NCBI GenBank assembly: GCA_022606425.2
Contig: JAHDVF020000136.1
Coordinates: forward strand, 868,001-932,000
DNA from: Lepidostoma basale
Taxonomy: Eukaryota > Arthropoda > Insecta > Trichoptera > Lepidostomatidae
Direction of reading: 5' to 3'
Length of the DNA stretch: 64,000 bases
A program made the position numbers and the translations under genes. The notes beneath the pieces are model-generated. The model was not told where the DNA came from. It searched no databases and saw only the letters and a program-made list of their open reading frames with translations. Positions 20,515 to 29,970 of this stretch are shown here, one piece after another. The stretch's first letter is position 1. Every line of letters begins with the position of its first letter.

Positions 20515-20845
20515 ATTTCTCCGACAGCGACAGGACAGATTGTTTTACCTACCAGCCACCAGAACCAATCTGCCTCTGGTGACACCGGTGGGAAGAGCAA
20601 TTAGTCTGCTGAACGCGGTCTCCTCGGAGATCGACGTCTTTCATATTAGTGAAGGTACGTTCAGGGGACAAATACTCTTGACTTTAGAAAGTATCTTGTC
20701 TTCCTAACGTCGAACCATCTCTAATGCGTTCCTGGTATTATGTTGTATTTTTATAATATTTGACCTGTACTCAATAGAAGCCTTAAACATTTTGCGGTTT
20801 GTAATGTCTTTTGAGTTAATAAACTGATTTGATTTGATTTAAAAT
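20515..20845 (+). mobile_element. L2-D 3' end, best open copy
   Basis: Encodes RFLRQRQDRLFYLPATRTNL, PLVTPVGRAISLLNAVSSEI, DVFHISEGTFRGQILLTLES and ILSS before a stop at about 20705. The 3' UTR ends AACTGATTTGATTTGATTT. This is the clearest version of the L2-D C-terminus in the window. Confidence 0.75.
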
Positions 20846-20924
20846 GAGTTGGAATATATGGGCATTGCAACAGTGTTCATGACAAAACTATTATAGATGA
20901 CAATTGAATAATTAGATCGTTTAT

Positions 20925-21297
20925 CCTTCATTATGCAGATATAAGAAAGGAATGCAGAGCGGAAGAAGGTTTTATGAACAAAATTATGAAAGGATCACTG
21001 CGATGGTTCGAACATATGGTACGCATGAATGGAGAAAGAATGATTAAGAAAGTATACGTTACTGATGTAAATGGAGTACGGAGTCGAGGCAGACCGAGGA
21101 AAACATGGCATGACCAAATTAATAAAATTTTAAAGGTTGGTCCTGTTAGAAGTCGGAGGAATCGACGTGCGTGGATGACTCACTGTATGAATGTGGAGGA
21201 AGCTAGACAGGTTTGTCAGGATAGAGTAGTGTGGCGGTCCATTCTCTCTGCCTACCCCTACGGGGAAACGGCGTGATGGTTTGTTTGTTTATCCACT
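20925..21297 (+). pseudogene. RTE-A copy, TTTG-tail subtype
   Basis: MNKIMKGSLRWFEHMVRMNG, RGRPRKTWHDQINKILKVGP, CMNVEEARQVCQDRVVWRSI and LSAYPYGETA in one open frame of 100 codons. The tail after the TGA is GGTTTGTTTGTTT, not TTAG. The hairpin is CCCC-TAC-GGGG. Confidence 0.8.
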
Positions 21298-21309
21298 TGA
21301 ATGAACGAA

Positions 21310-21500
21310 TGAATGAAGAACTAACAAACTAACCATCACACTGTCTTCCCGAAGGATTAGGCAGAAATAATGGGCTGCCTCACTTTTATTTCCTGACATA
21401 TAATACTTATCTCGCTTCCTCAATATTCATACATGGCCGACTGACTCCTCACGTGGCCGATAGGTATTCAATATTTGATTTATTTGATGGTGCCACGTTT
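21310..21500 (-). pseudogene. RTE-A 3' fragment
   Basis: The minus strand retains a GTTAGTTTG tail, an end ACAGTGTGATGG, and coding debris to the HDQINQ region with insertions. Confidence 0.65.
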
Positions 21501-21504
21501 TATA

Positions 21505-21572
21505 TAATAATAATTAGGCTAATTTGTAAAGCGCCGTTTTCGTAAATGGCTCACCTCAAGGACTACCTAGTC
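21505..21572 (-). repeat. E-repeat fragment
   Basis: The reverse complement matches CCTTGAGGTGA...CGGCGCTTTACAAATTA with a TTATTAT end. Confidence 0.5.
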
Positions 21573-21624
21573 ACAACTAATCTTCATGCCAATAAATAAA
21601 ATATCTGTTTATTATATTTCACGT

Positions 21625-21804
21625 TAAATAATTGAAAACTAATTAATACGAATGAAAACATCAGTTTTCTAGAAGTTTTATTATATTTTATGGGAATCAC
21701 ATGTTTCGCCCTTTATCGGCATTATCAAATGACATTTGATAATGCCTTAGAAGGGCAAAACATGTCATTCCCATAAATATCAAATAAAACTTCTAGAAAA
21801 CTAA
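21625..21804. mobile_element. IRM palindromic element, complete
   Basis: Nearly symmetric: ACGAATGAAAACATCAGTTT, TCTAGAAGTTTTATTATATT, ACATGTTTCGCCCTTTATCG, GCATTATCAAATG, then the inverse order to CTAGAAAAC. It shows the full arm-to-arm structure without an insertion in the centre. Confidence 0.75.
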
Positions 21805-22262
21805 ACTAACTAACCATCACGCCATTTCCCGGGAGGGGTAGGCAGAGAGGAAGGATCGCCACAATGCTCTGCCCTGGCATACCTCGCGGGATTCCTCTAC
21901 ATTCATACATCGTACCATGCACGCACGTCGATTATTCCGACTTCGAATGTGACCGCCTTTTAGTAATTGATTAATTTGGTCATGCCATGTTTTCCTCGGT
22001 CGTCCTCGGCTTCTTTTTCCACTCACGCTGCTTGTGAACAACTTTTTAACTATTCTACTCTCATCCATTCGTTCCATGTGTTCAAACCATCTCAGGGATC
22101 CTTTTATAATTTTATCCATGATGCAGTCATCTGCCTTATATTTCTTTCTTATTTCATCGTTCGGTATTCTATCATACAACGTTTTCTCGCACATTCTTCT
22201 TAGTGATCTCATTTCTACGGCGTTTATCCTGCTTTCATCCTTCTTTTGCCAGCTCCAAGCTT
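21805..22262 (-). pseudogene. RTE-A copy, long open frame
   Basis: 131 codons on the minus strand: MRSLRRMCEKTLYDRIPNDE, IKGSLRWFEHMERMDESRI, RGRPRKTWHDQINQLLKGG, CMNVEESREVCQGRALWRSF, LSAYPSREMA. The tail is a short GTTAGTTAG. Homology continues to SWSWQKKDE at about 22260, where L2-D abuts. Confidence 0.8.
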
Positions 22263-22264
22263 CA

Positions 22265-22475
22265 CTTGTTCCTGATAACTATCTGCGACAGCGCCGACAC
22301 CAATTGTTCTTTGCTCCGTCACGCAGAACCAAACTGCCTTTGGTGATGCCAGTAGGAAGAGAAATTCGGACGCTGAATCTAATCATCTCGGATTTGGGCA
22401 TTTTCAGTGTCAGTGAGGCAGTATTAAAAAAAAAAAGATTACAAATTCTGGAAAGAGTACTGCCTCACTGAAGTC
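22265..22475 (+). mobile_element. L2-D-like 3' end, second subtype
   Basis: Encodes VPDNYLRQRRHQLFFAPSRR, TKLPLVMPVGREIRTLNLII, SDLGIFSVSEAVLKKKRLQI and LERVLPH. The copy at 56.8 kb is very similar (RQRRHQLFFTPSRRTNLSLV), so this is a distinct subtype of the L2-D end. Confidence 0.7.
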
Positions 22476-22499
22476 GACGTATTTTGATTCCTTCTCATA

Positions 22500-22575
22500 T
22501 GTATGATTTTTTGGTCTCATGTTGCATTATCTTATCTTTAATATGGAGTTTTACATCATTGTTCAAGAAACAAGA
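22500..22575 (-). mobile_element. IRM terminal fragment
   Basis: AATATGGAGTTTTACATCAT then TGTTCAAGAAAC: one outer end of IRM. Confidence 0.55.
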
Positions 22576-22599
22576 AATAAATTGGAAACTATTTTATTC

Positions 22600-23800
22600 A
22601 AGAACATAAGATAAGATTTAACGGCCAATCGTCGGTAACTTGGTGTGGCTAGAACGTTATTGCTATTTGTCAGTACGGTCACACTTCCACAACGTTCGTA
22701 GAATGTATTGTTTCATCTCTCGCCGTGTCTCGCATCTGCAGGCACATAAAGTAATTACTTTAAGTTTTATGGAGGAGTTGTTACATTTTCACAATACCCA
22801 CAATCAAGCACATTGAATCCGTTACAAAGCCGATCACACCGGGACATTTGTACAAAGATCTTCGTCACCTTTCTAAAGATCCCGGGCGAGTGCCTTGCCG
22901 TTGCAATAAAAGACTTTATTGTTCCCATAAATCACGTGAATGTTGGGAAGCCCTAAATGTTTGTTTACTGGGAAGGCCGGTGGGCTGGTGGTCCAGAACG
23001 GAGTCTTATGATTTATGGTCACCTAAAAATTTGATAACCAACTATCCAGTACGCTTTTTCTCTAGAGCAGAAGGTATTCGGTTTTTCATTATTATGAAGA
23101 AGGAACCGGGTATTGTTCAGAATTGAATCCAAGTTTCCTGGGTTCTGGAGGAGGCAGGCGTTCTGTTCCCTAGATGTGTTTTTTTAGCGAAGAGACAGCG
23201 AAAACATTGTCCAAAAAGCCCTCAGCATTCCAACACAATCAAGAGCAAGAGGACCCCCAATGCAATATGGTGGGCTAACATGGAAAATGAGTTATAACAC
23301 GAGAACCTGACGATGGAGATAAGAGTTTTGTTTAGTTTAGACCATAGAAATTTTGTCGTCTTCTTATGAGGGCCGACATAAGATGATGGAAATTTGCAAA
23401 GTGACATTTAAATCGAATTTGATAATGCCGTATTATCATAGATCTTTACCATTCCCTCTCCAGTCACTTAATCCACGTGTCTAAACCATCTATGAGTTAC
23501 ACGTGGAACAATAGTTTTTTTTTAAATTTAAGAATATTATCTAGAGTATAACAACTGAAGATCTAAACACAGCATCTATAATTATAGTCTAGCCTGATTG
23601 TTGTTGACAAACCATCTCATTGGTCATAAAAGAAACACTGTCGTAAAACTCCAGCAACATAAGAAATAAGAAATATGATACATATTTTCAAAAGAATCCA
23701 CCTTCTACTCACATTCCTGTTGCGTTCCTAGTGATTCTCAAAGTGTACGATAACGCCCCTTGAAACATAAGATTGTAGATATGAAAAAACATTAAAGTTA
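22600..23800. other. Low-copy region, no gene supported
   Basis: GC-richer at 22630-23110. A 92-codon frame at 22848-23126 (MYKDLRHLSKDPGRVPCRCN...) has two close Cys but no recognisable domain. Non-coding DNA is more likely. Confidence 0.35.
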
Positions 23801-23804
23801 ACTT

Positions 23805-23950
23805 TGGCGACCGAGCCTTCGCGGTAGCCGGCCCTTCAGCCTGGAACAATCTTGCAGCAGACCATAAGTACATTGAGAATCAGTCAGAGTTTAGATCGAG
23901 ACTCAAAACGCACATTTTCAAATTATCCTTTCCTAATAAGAAGGTTTGAT
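23805..23950 (+). pseudogene. L2-H fragment
   Basis: FGDRAFAVAGPSAWNNLAAD, HKYIENQSEFRSRLKTHIFK and a stop. Same region as 1.75-1.86 kb; truncated on both sides. Confidence 0.75.
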
Positions 23951-23974
23951 CGACTGCGTTGGGTGCATTAGTTC

Positions 23975-24185
23975 ATAAAACCGTAGGGGAAGGCAGAGAG
24001 AATGGACCGCCACACTACTCTATCCTGGCACACCTCTCTAGATTCCTCCACATTCATACAGCGAGTCATACACGCACATCGATTCTTCCGACTTCTAACA
24101 TGACCAAACTTTAAAATTTGATTCATTTGGCCATATGTCATGTTTTCCCCGGCTGCCTCGACTCCGTACTCCATTTACATCACTT
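23975..24185 (-). pseudogene. RTE-A 3' fragment
   Basis: The minus strand encodes MNQILKFGHVRSRKNRCACM, TRCMNVEESREVCQDRVVWR and SILSAFPY. The 3' hairpin and tail are lost. Confidence 0.75.
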
Positions 24186-24284
24186 ATTTTTAAATTCGAT
24201 CCAATAATTTAATTTAAATAATTAACCTGGGCTAATTGTTACAAATAATTATTTTTTTATCAGTAAGAACTACAACAACAACAA

Positions 24285-24440
24285 AGCATCACGTCGTTTC
24301 CCCGTAGGGGTAGGCAGAGAGTATGGACCGCCACACTACTCTATCCTGGCACACCTCTCTGGCTTCCTCCACATTCATACATCGAGTCAAACACGCACGT
24401 CGATTCTTCCAACTTCTAACATGACCAACCTTTAATGTCA
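24285..24440 (-). pseudogene. RTE-A 3' fragment with (TTG)n tail
   Basis: The reverse strand reads ...VWRSILSAYPYGETT-like then TGATGCTTTGTTGTTGTTGT. The tail is TTG repeats instead of TTAG. Very close in sequence to the neighbouring fragment 150 bp to the left. Confidence 0.7.
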
Positions 24441-24597
24441 GAACTATTAACTAATATTAAACAATAATAATACATAATGATAATAAAAAAATATAAAATT
24501 TTAATTTAGAAAAAATACATTTAAAAAGACATAATTTATACAGAAATTGTTTAGTCATTTCCTAATCCTTCTATGTTTAGTTTTTTATAATTGTATA

Positions 24598-24645
24598 TTT
24601 ACACCTGAAGATGGAGGTTTCCTACGAAACATGTCGTGATATTTA
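24598..24645 (+). ncRNA. Hammerhead-like motif
   Basis: CTGAAGA at 24605-24611, one extra T, stem GGAGG/CCTAC (four of five pairs) with a TTT loop, GAAA at 24626-24629, then CATG and TC at 24634-24635. CATG is palindromic, as expected if stem III forms in a dimer. It matches the hammerhead consensus at nearly all core positions except the extra base. Confidence 0.45.
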
Positions 24646-24774
24646 ATAATTTAGTTGATAATAAACAACATTTTTTTTAATTTCCAAATTGTTAGTTATT
24701 TTCTTATATTGTATTATATATTTTTTTTTAATGTTTCTTATTTGAATGGTGAGAAAAGATAAATTGTTTGTCAG

Positions 24775-25567
24775 TCAGCTGTTTGCTATATGCAGATGAT
24801 GCTGTGTTAATCGCTGACAGTAGAGAAAAATTGCACGTCTTAGTGTCAAGGATGTATGACGATTTTTGATATAGGTGCGATGGGCGAGAAATTGGAGCAA
24901 GTTACCGGATTTACGTATCTGGGAAGCATGTTTACAAGAGACGGAAAAATGGAGAAAGACATCGAAAGAAGGGTTGGTGCTGGGAATAAAATTAATGGCG
25001 CACTCAAAGTCATTACTGCAAATAGAAATATATCCACAGAAGCAAAGATGGCAGTACACAATGGAGTTCTAGTGCCAACCCTCATGTATGGAAGTGAAGC
25101 TTGGAGCTGGCAAAATAAGGATGAAAGCAGGATAAACGCCGTAGAAATGAGATCACTAAGAATGATGTGCGGGAAAATGTTGTAATATGATAGAATACCG
25201 AACGATGAAATAAGAAAGAAATGTAAGGCAGATGACTGCATCATGGATAAAATTAAAATAGGATCCCTGAGATGGTTTGGACATATGCAACGAATGGATG
25301 AGAGTAGAATGGTCAAAAAGTTGTACACAAGCAGCCTGAGTGGAAAAAGAAGCCGAGGACGACCGAGGAAAACATGGCATGACCAAATTAATCTATTACT
25401 AAAAGGCGGTTACGTTCGAAGTCGGAATAATCGACGTGCGTGCATGGTACGATGTATGAATGTAGAGGAATCCCGAGAGGTATGCCAGGACAGAGCGTTG
25501 TGGCGATCCATCCTCTCTGCCTACCCCTCCGGGGAAACGGCGTGATGGTTAGTTAGTTAGTTTTTAT
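24775..25567 (+). pseudogene. RTE-A copy reaching RT motif C
   Basis: Begins inside the reverse transcriptase: CLLYADDAVLIADSREKLHV (YADD at 24789-24800, the catalytic Asp pair). After a frame change: LEQVTGFTYLGSMFTRDGKM, INGALKVITANRNISTEAKM and LMYGSEAWSWQNKDESRINA to a stop at 25183-25185, then a last frame with IGSLRWFGHMQRMDESRMVK, RGRPRKTWHDQINLLLKG, SILSAYPSGETA, stop and TGG(TTAG)n. Frameshifts near 24855 and a TAA at 25183 kill it. Confidence 0.85.
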
Positions 25568-25569
25568 TT

Positions 25570-25897
25570 GAATGGTATGAGATTCGATTGCAGATAATAA
25601 ACTTTCTATTTAATAATAGGAAAAGTACTATATAAATAATCAGATTAAAGCATGTTTTAAATGTTTTGTCATTTAAATAAATTATGTATGCTGGAGGAAG
25701 GTTTAAGGTTAAATAAGTTTGAGGGCCTCTGGGATAAATCTATTCTATCTTTGTTCTTCCCAATTCGGCTCATGTTTCAACTATCTAAACAAATAATAAA
25801 CTAACAATTTTGAAAGCGTAAATAGACAAAACATATTGAAGGTTTTTTCATTTCCTTTTTTTAACAAATCCGTATATATTATACTATGTATCTATTC
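25570..25897. other. AT-rich spacer
   Basis: No feature recognised. Confidence 0.3.
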
Positions 25898-26115
25898 ACG
25901 ACCTTCGTGGCCGAGTGGTAAATGCATTGCCTACCACCCCGAGGTTTTCGTATCGATTCCCGGCGAGGGCAGTGTGATTGTCACACTGTCGTTGGTCTGG
26001 TGTAGAATTCACGTGACAATAAAATGGCGATAGATTTGCTACCTATTACATGTCACGAGAATCACTATGATAGCTATAATACCCTTTACATCGATTTAGC
26101 TCATGATGTCATGAT
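25898..26115 (+). mobile_element. SINE-T (tRNA-derived SINE)
   Basis: The head has an A box TGGCCGAGTGG (25908-25918) and a B box GTATCGATTCC (25950-25960), as in Ser/Leu-type tRNAs, for RNA polymerase III. The body contains TTCACGTGACAATAAAATGG, ACATGTCACGAGAATCA and CCCTTTACATCGATTT. Copies at 26.6, 50.05 and 54.2 kb share the body. It is not a functional tRNA: the cloverleaf does not close. Confidence 0.8.
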
Positions 26116-26261
26116 GCAAACGCATGTTGCTTCTATCACGTATAAAAATATATATATATTGTACTATAGTTAGTTAGTTAGTAAATGTACAACATTATGT
26201 TTTAATAATATTCGCGTACCTACGACTTAAAAATAAGCTTATTTTTTCATTGATCAATTAT

Positions 26262-26412
26262 ATAAAACTCCGTAAATGTTTCAAATCGAGGAAAACGTAC
26301 GTTTTCTAGATGTTTTATTATATTTAAAGAGAATGACATGTGTCGCTCTCACATGCGATTTTAAAATGCGATAATGCCCATGCAATGTAAAATATGTCAC
26401 TCCCACAGTAAA
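26262..26412. mobile_element. IRM element, decayed
   Basis: AAAACTCCGTAAATG, GTTTTCTAGATGTTTTATTA, GAGAATGACATGTGTCGCTC then a shortened inverse arm with AAAATATGTCACTCCCA. The centre is rearranged. Confidence 0.55.
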
Positions 26413-26635
26413 ACATTTTGAAATTGCAGGTTTACATCTTTATAAAAGTGAGTCTGAGTTTTCTTAATACTCATACTACGACCTTTTTTTCATAGTAAAA
26501 ACAAGAAAAAATTATCTCTTGACGAGACTTGATACTTTATTACCATTAAAGGTCTTACCTAAAAAAACGATTCGTTAATGTGATTTCAACGAGAGTGTAA
26601 GCTACATTTTTAACCATTTTATAATTTTCAATTCA

Positions 26636-26795
26636 ACGACCTTCGTGGCAGAGTGGAAACAGTTACGACTGCCACACTGAAGCTTCCGGGCTCGATTCCC
26701 AGCGATGATAGCGACACAAAAAAAGATTATGCTGTTTTTTGAATGGTAGACTAGATACCTATCACATATCATGATAATCAATAGTTAAAAAAATA
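26636..26795 (+). mobile_element. SINE-T copy
   Basis: ACGACCTTCGTGGCAGAGTG (A box region), GGGCTCGATTCCCAGCGATG (B box), then a decayed body with CCTATCACATATCATGATAA and a TATATA end. Confidence 0.7.
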
Positions 26796-26799
26796 TATA

Positions 26800-27003
26800 C
26801 AGTTATTGGGTTCAAATAACATGTTGTATATAAAAATGCGGAAAGCAACGGGAGACTCAACACTAAAGGCCCAAGTGGTATCCTTAGAAGCGTAAAAAAA
26901 ATTCAATACTAAATTATTTTATTTATTCATGTCAAAAATATATAATAATTGGAAAGAATTCTTCTAAATAAGAAGCCGTGGAAGACCAAAGAAAGCATTA
27001 CAT
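26800..27003. other. No gene seen
   Basis: AT-rich. A scrap near 26965-27000 (AGAAGCCGTGGAAGACCAAA) is RTE-A-like (RSRGRPKK). Confidence 0.35.
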
Positions 27004-27004
27004 G

Positions 27005-27086
27005 TTTCTTTCTAGCTTCCTTAAAACTCCGTATTAAATAATTAATACAAACGAAAATGTCTGTTTTATACAAGTTTTATTAACTT
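27005..27086. mobile_element. IRM left half
   Basis: CCTTAAAACTCCGTATTAAA, TAATTAATACAAACGAAAAT, GTCTGTTTTATACAAGTTTT. It is cut at ATTAACTTCTTC, where an antisense LINE-B begins. Confidence 0.6.
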
Positions 27087-27233
27087 CTTCATCTTCCTTG
27101 TAGTAGACCTACGTTGTCTGTTCTCCAGAGTGTTGCTCCTCCTGTGAGGTAGACTCCCAGCTGTCCTTCCATATTTTAGGAGGTCTTCCACGAGGACGAG
27201 TCCCATGTGGCTGATTATGTAGTGCAATATCAC
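27087..27233 (-). pseudogene. LINE-B 3' fragment, antisense
   Basis: The reverse strand reads ALHNQPHGTRPRGRPPKIWK-type sequence, DSWESTSQEEQHSGEQTT-like, then a GAAGATGAAGAAG tail. Lies head-to-head with the next LINE-B copy. Confidence 0.7.
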
Positions 27234-27248
27234 CTATATTAGTAGTCT

Positions 27249-27548
27249 GAAGTGAAGACACTGAGAACGATAGCAGGCAAGACACTGAGGGTTTGCGTGA
27301 GGAATACCAGAATAAGAGAGATATAGAGGTTGAGGATATTATAAGATGGAGCAGACAGCGAAAAAGGGACTCGTATAGTCATGTTCAAAGAATGGACACC
27401 ACCAGACTCTCCTATATTGCATTGCATAATCAACCTCATGGGACTCTCCTAAAAGATGGAAGGACAGTTGGAAATCTACCTCACAGGAGGAGCAACACTA
27501 TGGAGAACAGACCACATAGGTCTACATTAAGGAAGAAGAAGAAGAAGA
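27249..27548 (+). pseudogene. LINE-B 3' fragment, sense
   Basis: VKTLRTIAGKTLR-type start, EEYQNKRDIEVEDIIRWSRQ, RKRDSYSHVQRMDTTRLSYI, ALHNQPHGT and a frame change into DGRTVGNLPHRRSNTMENRP, then (GAA)n. Confidence 0.75.
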
Positions 27549-27549
27549 T

Positions 27550-27990
27550 AAATAAATGTTGGCAGCGTGGTTCGTCCAACATTGTATCTCATCGTGGGTT
27601 GCTGCGTGCCCCGGCCGAGGGAGTTGTTTATTTTGTGGTAGGTTATTACGTAAGTACTAGTCCTAGGCATATTAAATTGTATGAATAATTAAGCAATAAA
27701 AAATGAGCCCCCTAATTATAGGTCCGGGACCTACATCGCTCTCCGAACTAATCGCCGATCACCCATACAGCTCTGCGTTCTCATGCGAGGCTGGGAGATA
27801 TATTATCCTGGACCACACAGAGATGCTTCAACTTTCTTTAGAATCATTCAACTTACTAAATGTCAACTGGAATCACGTATGAAATACTACATATTCAACA
27901 ATTTATTCCGACGTGTATAAGATCGTTAACATCTTGCTTCTTACAGTAATATAACTCTAATTGAATTTTATTTTTAGTGTATTTATTTAT
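27550..27990. other. Low-copy DNA
   Basis: No repeat family or gene; GC-richer at 27560-27640 and 27715-27800. Confidence 0.35.
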
Positions 27991-27994
27991 TGTT

Positions 27995-28440
27995 TATTAA
28001 ATTATGATGTAAAACTCTATATTAAAAAAATATTACGAATGAAAACGTCTGTTTTATACAAGTTTTATTATATTTTATGTTAATGACATGTTTCGCCTGT
28101 CTAAGGCATTATCAAATGAACGCGGTCTCCTCGGAGATCAACGCCTTTCATATTAGTGAAAGTACGTTCAGAAGGCTCTTAATTCTGGTGAGTATCCTGT
28201 CTTCTTAATGTTGAACCATCTCTCATGCGTTTCTGGTAGTATACTATACACAATATATTATTTTACCTGTTCTCAATAGATGCCTTAAAAATTAATTTTG
28301 TAATGTCTGTTGATGAAATAAACTGATTTGATTTGATTTGAAATGTACAAAAAATGCCTTAGATTGGCAAAATATTATGTCATTAGCATAAAATACAATA
28401 AAATTTCTAGAAAACATCCGTTTTCATTCGTATTAATTAG
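27995..28440. mobile_element. IRM element split by L2-D
   Basis: Left arm ends ACATGTTTCGCCTGTCTAAG, GCATTATCAAATG at about 28118. The right arm resumes AAATGTACAAAAAATGCCTT and ends CTAGAAAACATCCGTTTTCA. The insertion between them is an L2-D 3' end, with AAATG on both sides as a possible short duplication. Confidence 0.7.
28115..28340 (+). mobile_element. L2-D 3' end inside IRM
   Basis: AACGCGGTCTCCTCGGAGAT, TTTCATATTAGTGAAAGTAC and a 3' UTR ending AACTGATTTGATTTGATTTG. Close to the copy at 20.5 kb; a very short 5'-truncated insertion. Confidence 0.7.
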
Positions 28441-28467
28441 TGTATTTATGATTATCTACTGTTTCTT

Positions 28468-28645
28468 CACCAATGATATAAAACTCCATATTAAATAATT
28501 AATACGAATGAAAACTTCTGTTTTGTAGAAGTTTTATTATATTTTATGTTAATGACATGTTTCAACTGTCTTAAGGCATTATAAAACGTGCAAAATAATG
28601 CCTTAGACTGGTAAAATATGTCATTAACATAAAATACTCGTACAT
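28468..28645. mobile_element. IRM element
   Basis: Full left arm from TTCACCAATGATATAAAACT to ACATGTTTCAACTGTCTTAA, then the right arm ATGCCTTAGACTGGTAAAAT, ATGTCATTAACATAAAATAC. The outer right end is truncated. Confidence 0.65.
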
Positions 28646-28800
28646 GAAATGAATGAAAACGTCTGTTTTGTAGAAGCTTTATTATATTTTACCGGAATGA
28701 CTTGTTTTGCTTTGCTAAGGAATTATCGAATTATATTTATATGAAACATGTCTTTCCAAAAAAAAATTAAAAAAAAACTAGAAAACGGGCGTTTTTAATC
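28646..28800. mobile_element. IRM element, partial
   Basis: AATGAAAACGTCTGTTTTGT, AGAAGCTTTATTATATTTTA, GAATGACTTGTTTTGCTTTG, then a decayed right arm ending CTAGAAAACGGGCGTTTTTA. The third IRM unit in 800 bp. Confidence 0.6.
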
Positions 28801-28884
28801 TATTATATATTGTTTATATTTATTTTGTTTTGTAATAATTATTAAGCGCATGAACAGTAGAATGGAAAAGGTATTTCGAGGATC

Positions 28885-29140
28885 AACTAACTAACTAACA
28901 ACCATCACACCGTCTCCCCGGGGAGGAAGGCAGAAATAATGAACCGCCATATTGTTTTGTCCTCAAATACTTCTCGTCGATTTCTCCGACTCCACACGTG
29001 GCCGACATTTAATATTTGATTGATTTGATCGTGCCACGTTTTCCTCGGCGTTCCTCTGTTTCTAGCTCAAAACATATACTTTCATCGCTATTCTGTCCTC
29101 ATTCATTATTTCCATGTGTCCAAATATCATGGTAATGAAG
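28885..29140 (-). pseudogene. RTE-A copy, decayed
   Basis: The minus strand starts from a (TTAG)n tail, GGGGAGACGGTGTGATGG, and runs to WTHGNNE-like sequence. Several deletions. Confidence 0.7.
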
Positions 29141-29645
29141 ATGTTTCTGTTAATTGAGGATTTGAAAGTTACAAAATGACAAGATCATTGCTGTTTTTAC
29201 CTTTGATATAGCAGCTCAAAACAGGGATGTTGTGCTGCAACCGAACCATTCTCGAAGGTTTTCTATCCAGGTATTTCTTCTTCACCCCACACTTCGTTTT
29301 CCGTTAATTTTACCTTGAATAATCAGGTAAGAGACATTAATTATACATATTTAATAAACATTTCAGCTGTAATTAATAATATTTTGTTATTTTATAACTA
29401 TTTGTGATAAATGTGGATAGCAACGGGAAACTACCGCATTAAAGGCTCAAGTGACATCCTAAGAACTAACAAAAATGTTACCCTTTGACGCCAACAATTC
29501 TATGGATTGAAATTTGCAAAGAATATGGTGTTAACACTGTGGAATTCCATATAAATGATTTATTTGTGAATTGAGACATTGTTTTCTTCACTTTTGAGTA
29601 ATTTTATTACCACATATTTATATCGTTCTCCCGATGATAATATTA
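29141..29645. other. No gene seen
   Basis: Low-copy AT-rich DNA. Confidence 0.3.
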
Positions 29646-29647
29646 TT

Positions 29648-29752
29648 ATTACTAACTAACTAGCGCCGCACTGTTCTGTCCTGAGATACTTCTCTCGATT
29701 TCTCTACATTGATATATCTTGTCATGCACGGAAGTCAATTTCTCCGACTCCT
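29648..29752 (-). pseudogene. RTE-A 3' fragment, antisense
   Basis: CTAACTAACTAGCGCCGCAC... The reverse strand holds the RTE-A region SRRNRLPCMTRYINVEKSRE-type and a TTAGTTAG tail; the SAYPFGETA block is deleted. Confidence 0.65.
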
Positions 29753-29755
29753 CGA

Positions 29756-29970
29756 AGTCAAGGAAGGCCAAGGAAGACGTGGCATGACCAAATTAATCAA
29801 TTAATGAAAGACGGCCATGTTCGAAGTAGGAACAACCGACGAGCGTGCATGTCACAATGTGTGAATGTATTATAGAAGAGGCGCGAGAATTATACCAGGA
29901 TAGAACAATGTGGCGATCCATTCTCTCTGCCTACCCCTCCGGGGGAAACGGCGTGATTGCTAGTTAGTTT
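29756..29970 (+). pseudogene. RTE-A 3' fragment, sense
   Basis: KEGQGRRGMTKLINQL-like DNA (GGCCAAGGAAGACGTGGCAT), CVNV, MWRSILSAYPSGGNG with an extra G in the hairpin, then GTGATTGCTAGTTAG. Head-to-head with the previous fragment, 3 bp apart. Confidence 0.7.

Noticed and set aside
22848..23126. 92-codon cysteine-containing frame
   Set aside because: Two close Cys only, no metal-binding pattern, no relatives seen.
25898..25975. tRNA gene
   Set aside because: A and B boxes are present, but the cloverleaf does not close and the SINE body follows. Three further copies share the same body.
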